From an uncultured Paracoccaceae bacterium (GTDB lineage Bacteria; Pseudomonadota; Alphaproteobacteria; Rhodobacterales; Rhodobacteraceae): a stretch of 64,000 bases of DNA. Under the pieces are notes generated by a model. The model saw only the letters and a list, made by a program, of their open reading frames with translations. It made no database searches and had not been told where the DNA came from. Location of the stretch: positions 682,001 to 746,000 of the forward strand of contig CATOSU010000002.1 of assembly GCA_951812615.1 (NCBI GenBank), written 5' to 3'. Below are positions 61,130 through 64,000 of the stretch, piece after piece. A program made the translations under genes and the position numbers. The number at the start of each line of letters is the position of its first letter. Positions within the stretch are counted from its first letter, which is position 1.

Positions 61130-61284
61130 CGGAAGGCCCCAAAAGCCGCACGGACGTGCGAATTTTGTACAGGTTTTGTACGAGATTTCGCCCTTTTCAG
61201 GCGAGTTCGGCGCGAAAACTCGCGGGACTTTCCGCACGCTTCTGCACAACACCCTGTAAAAAAGCCATATTTTTCAGGTGGTTT

Positions 61285-61331
61285 TGGCGACCCCGGCAGG
61301 ATTCGAACCTGCAACCTGCCCCTTAGGAGGG
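61285..61331 (-). repeat. attachment-site repeat inside intact tRNA-Arg
   Basis: These 47 bp are identical to 46847-46893. This copy is joined to the 5' half of the tRNA gene, so the tRNA is reconstituted at this end of the element. Confidence 0.93.
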
Positions 61332-61361
61332 GGCTGCTCTATCCAGTTGAGCCACGGGGCC
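61285..61361 (-). tRNA. tRNA-Arg (anticodon CCU)
   Basis: This 77-nt cloverleaf read on the minus strand has acceptor GGCCCCG/CGGGGTC, D-stem GCTC/GAGC, anticodon stem GCCCC/GGGGC with loop CTCCTAA (anticodon CCT), T-arm GCAGG-TTCGAAT-CCTGC and an encoded CCA. It is intact and is the integration target of the adjacent element, whose DNA now supplies its 3' half (61285-61331). Confidence 0.96.
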
Positions 61362-61530
61362 ATATATTTGATTTACTTGAGCAAATCAGGTTTCCTGTGT
61401 TGAGCATATTTGCTCGGGGTAGCTTGCGGGGTAGCGAAATCGGAACTCCGCTCACTGTTGTTGTTGTGCCTTTTGTGCCCCGGGCGGTCAACTGGCGTTG
61501 ATCAGTAAGTTCCGCAAGCCAGTACCAATT

Positions 61531-61975
61531 TCACCCCTTCGCGGCCTTGATCGCTTCAGTGATTGGATTGGTGACACTTTTTATGGTCTCAGGATCAAGA
61601 CCGCGCACCTCAGAAGGCTTGTCTTCGATCACACGAACTTGGCCAAAGAGCTTTTCGCATAGCTGTTGTTTGTGTTCTTGCTGTTGTTCGATTGGCAAAG
61701 ACGAAATGAATGGGTCGATGGCGGCGATTTCGAATGAGAACCAACGCATTCTCTGCTCGTTCATTCGACTGAAACGAGATTGCCTACCGGCAAATTGCGC
61801 TGCCACGAACGCAACTGCGGTTACCGAGACGGTAGTTACTATGAGAGGCCAGTCCAAACCATCAATGTCGGCCACCCCAAATCCAAGTCTGCCCTTGAAC
61901 AACACCCAAAGCAGGATCCATCCGTAGCAGCCATCGAAACGTGGCTCCACAAGAAAGCCGAACGTCGTTCGTCGT
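61531..61975 (-). pseudogene. hypothetical membrane protein, 5' end missing at a junction
   Basis: The minus-strand frame ending at 61531 encodes a hydrophobic stretch (PLIVTTVSVTAVAFVAAQFA), then a charged tail (MRWFSFEIAAIDPFISSLPI; EQQQEHKQQLCEKLFGQ). Upstream of about 61975 the frame continues only as antisense of the HupE-like gene, so its start has probably been lost. I do not recognise the family. The tail looks like a small cytoplasmic domain after one or two membrane helices. Confidence 0.5.
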
Positions 61976-62472
61976 CTGCGCCTTTCACCGGGTTCACCAT
62001 CGGGCACAGCGTCACCCTGGCGCTGGGGTTCTTCGGCTATGTTCCGACCGGGGCCTGGTTTGTGCCGGCGGTCGAAACCGGCATTGCCCTGTCGATCATC
62101 TATGCCGCCTACATCGCGATCCGTCCGACAGCCGGCAAGGGGGCCGGGCAGGCCCGAATATTCCTCGTCACAATGTCGATCGGGTTCCTGCACGGCCTCG
62201 GCTTCAGCTTTGTTCTGCAGGAGATTTTGCAGGTCACGTCGCCCAACATCTGGCAGAGCCTCCTGGCCTTCAATGTCGGCGTCGAGCTGGGGCAGTTGCT
62301 GATCGTGCTGGCGATCTGGCCGGTGTTCCACCTGCTGGATTGGACGCGGCCAACGGCCGGCCGACTTGCACGCGCGGGTGTTGCTGCTGCCTGCATGGCC
62401 TTGGCGGTATTCTGGACCACCGAGCGCGGCATAGAGACGGCGAGTGCTTTTCAGGTTGCCGCAGCCGAGTAA
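61965..62472 (+). pseudogene. HupE/UreJ-family membrane protein, N-terminus missing
   Basis: The segment from about 61980 encodes FTGFTIGHSVTLALGFFGYV, PAVETGIALSIIYAAYIAIR and MSIGFLHGLGFSFVLQEILQ. It ends in two more helices at the stop at 62472. This is the conserved core of the HupE/UreJ nickel-type permease family, including the GHS and HGLGF motifs, but the N-terminal helices are missing. The open frame further left is antisense of the opposing gene. About 165 residues remain. Not expected to be functional. Confidence 0.75.
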
Positions 62473-62634
62473 GAGCCGGGTATGAATGACGGCTTGTGCG
62501 GTCGCCGTAGCCGCCCTTAGAATTAATTTGTAAGATTCTCAGCTCAGTTTGAGTACGTTCCGGAAGGTTCCACTGAGCCATTTGCCGCGAACGCCGGTGA
62601 CAGCCCGAATTCACAGTTCAAAGGAGATTTCTTT

Positions 62635-63549
62635 GTGAACGACCAAACGCCTCAGCGCCGCCTTACCGCAGCCGATTTCGATCAAGAACTCCTGGATCTC
62701 TATGATTACTATGCCCACGGGAGGATTTCGAAGCGTGAGTTTCTTGACCGTGCCGGGAAATGGGCGGTCGGCGGCCTGACGGCGGCAGCGATCCTTGGCA
62801 CGCTTGCGCCCAACTATGCATTGGCCCAGCAAGTGGCCGAGGATGATCCCACCATTCAGGGCGAAGACATTACCTACCCAAGTACGAATGGGACTGGCGA
62901 GATCACAGCCTACCTCGTCCGCCCGGCGGAAACCAACGCAGACCGTCCGCCGGCAGCCGTTTTGGTGGTCCACGAAAACCGGGGACTGAATCCTTACATT
63001 CGTGACGTCGTGCGCCGCCTTGCAAAGGCCGGGTTCGTCGCCATGGGACCTGATGGCCTCTCTTCGCTCGGTGGCTACCCGGGCAGTGACGATAAAGGTC
63101 GTGAGATGCAGCGAAGCCTCGATCGAGACGCCCTTCTGAACGACTTCTTCGCCGGCTTCGAGTATCTTCAGGCGCTGGATGGCACAAATGGTAGGGTGGG
63201 CGCGACGGGCTTCTGCTATGGTGGGGGTGTGGTGACCAAACTGGCGGTTGCTTATCCCGAGATGGCCGCAGGAGTTCCCTTCTACGGTGCTTCACCCGAA
63301 AGTGGTCAGGTTGCTCAAATCGAAGCACCGCTGATGATTCAGCTCGCCGCACTCGATCAACGGATCAACGCTATGTGGCCAGAGTACCAAAAAGCGCTGG
63401 AAGAAAACGACAAGCGGTACGAGGCGCATATCTACCCCGGCGTAAACCATGGCTTCCACAACGATACCACGCCGCGTTACGATGAACGTGCTGCCCGTCT
63501 CGCTGAAGAACGCATGGTGGCTTGGTTTCGGACATACCTCGCCGGATAA
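62635..63549 (+). CDS. dienelactone hydrolase family protein, exported
   Basis: The 304-aa protein starts at a GTG behind AAAGGAG. An N-terminal region with KREFLDRAGKWAVGGLTAAA and APNYALAQ suggests export (Tat/Sec-like, atypical because the twin arginine is missing). The alpha/beta hydrolase part has VLVVHENRGLNPYIRDVVRR, nucleophile loop GFCYGGG with Cys, a late Asp and GVNHGFHND with the His. This matches the dienelactone hydrolase/YghX-type family. Substrate unknown; hydrolysis of an ester or lactone is inferred. Confidence 0.85.
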   Translation: MNDQTPQRRLTAADFDQELLDLYDYYAHGRISKREFLDRAGKWAVGGLTAAAILGTLAPNYALAQQVAEDDPTIQGEDITYPSTNGTGEITAYLVRPAETNADRPPAAVLVVHENRGLNPYIRDVVRRLAKAGFVAMGPDGLSSLGGYPGSDDKGREMQRSLDRDALLNDFFAGFEYLQALDGTNGRVGATGFCYGGGVVTKLAVAYPEMAAGVPFYGASPESGQVAQIEAPLMIQLAALDQRINAMWPEYQKALEENDKRYEAHIYPGVNHGFHNDTTPRYDERAARLAEERMVAWFRTYLAG

Positions 63550-63841
63550 GACAGGTTGCGCCCGACAAGTTTCGGGCGCGGCGATCTCCGTGCCCGAACA
63601 ACCCAAAGGCCGGGCGGCTGGTCGCAACCAAAACGATGCGGCAGTCTGAACCAATGCTGGCCAATACGCCTGGCAAACGATACCTTCGGATAGCTCTTGC
63701 AGAACTTTTCGTGAAGCGCAACGTCGTGTGAATGACGGTGTTCGAACCCCTGTGAGATATAGTTGATTTGGCTCTGCGCACGCATGCTTGTACAGGTATT
63801 GCAGTGGCCGGTTTTCGGAGCAGCACACGGGAGAAATCGAT
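63550..63841. other. intergenic region before the terminal gene
   Basis: This is a 292-bp gap with no convincing gene. A T-rich section around 63745-63790 could hold the promoter of the next gene. No terminator with a clear U-tract was found after the hydrolase gene. Confidence 0.4.
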
Positions 63842-64000
63842 ATGTCGATGCCAAATCCAACTCGGCGAACCGTGATTTCCACCTCAGGCGCGGCGCTCCT
63901 AATCGGTGTCGCCGGCCTGACAAGTCCGGCCCGCGCGCAATCCCTTGCAGCCACGCCAACAATGCGGGGCGGGGCCAACAATTACCAGCCAGGCGCACCA
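63842..64000 (+). CDS. Tat-exported protein, possibly intradiol dioxygenase-like (partial)
   Basis: The first 53 codons are open to the window end. A twin-arginine-type signal (PNPTRRTVISTSGAALLIGV) is followed by an AGLTSPARAQ cleavage region. The mature start SLAATPTMRGGANNYQPGAP resembles exported aromatic-ring dioxygenase-like proteins, but too little is present to be sure. The ATG is at 63842. Confidence 0.5.
   Translation, partial: MSMPNPTRRTVISTSGAALLIGVAGLTSPARAQSLAATPTMRGGANNYQPGAP

Larger units (their letters stand above)
46894..61331. mobile_element. integrative mobilizable element in tRNA-Arg(CCU), 14.4 kb
   Basis: The element is bounded by 47-bp direct repeats (46847-46893 and 61285-61331). 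It carries a tyrosine integrase, a possible excisionase, a Cro/CI-type regulator, a truncated type IIG restriction gene, an HTH-ImmA/IrrE module, an HTH/Fic pair, and a mobC-relaxase operon with nested mob genes. Conjugation channel genes are absent, so it would need a helper to transfer. Three insertion sequences sit inside it. The integrase lies at the end opposite the intact tRNA. Confidence 0.88.

Overview
The window (about 62% G+C by eye) looks like chromosome of an alphaproteobacterium of the Rhodobacterales/Roseobacter type. The housekeeping core is a dispersed secE-nusG-rplK-rplA-rplJ-rplL-rpoB-rpoC cluster. Accessory genes of roseobacter flavour surround it: choline sulfatase, RTX-type exoprotein, 2-aminobenzoyl-CoA-type monooxygenase/reductase, peptide ABC transporter. 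No database search was possible; names come from recognised motifs and family resemblance.

0-2.7 kb: two related rhamnosyltransferase-like glycosyltransferases flank an EamA exporter whose start region carries an apparent homopolymer frameshift. 2.7-25 kb: the transcription/translation cluster, read right to left, is interrupted several times. Between rpoB and rplL lie an IS256-family element and an IS91-family element with a partner tyrosine recombinase. The IS256 copy has a 9-bp target duplication and splits a small gene resembling EF-Tu domain III. A GDSL hydrolase with RTX repeats sits between rplJ and rplA, a SnoaL-like protein and a class III cyclase/TPR protein between rplK and nusG, and a GST between nusG and secE.

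25-31 kb: choline sulfatase, a membrane histidine kinase with an overlapping single-domain response regulator, and glycerol kinase. 31-46 kb: a putative aromatic/indole catabolic region made of two MarR regulators, indolepyruvate ferredoxin oxidoreductase subunits, an aryl-CoA monooxygenase/reductase fusion, a prolyl-aminopeptidase-like hydrolase, a MaoC-type dehydratase and a peptide-type ABC transporter. A 22-bp related sequence precedes three of its transcription units and is a candidate common MarR operator. An arylsulfotransferase-like gene follows.

46.8-61.3 kb: a 14.4-kb integrative mobilizable element in tRNA-Arg(CCU), bounded by 47-bp direct repeats of the tRNA 3' half. It carries a tyrosine integrase, a possible excisionase, a Cro/CI regulator and a truncated type IIG restriction-modification gene. 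It also has a decayed IS3 element containing a nested IS630, a two-gene module (unknown acidic-tailed protein plus HTH-ImmA/IrrE metallopeptidase) whose first gene is split by a second IS3 element, a mobile-mystery-protein A/B (HTH/Fic) pair, and a mobilization operon. In that operon two small genes are nested out of frame inside the relaxase gene. 61.4-64 kb: two truncated genes meeting at a recombination junction (one HupE/UreJ-like), a dienelactone-hydrolase-family protein, and the start of a Tat-exported protein cut by the window end.
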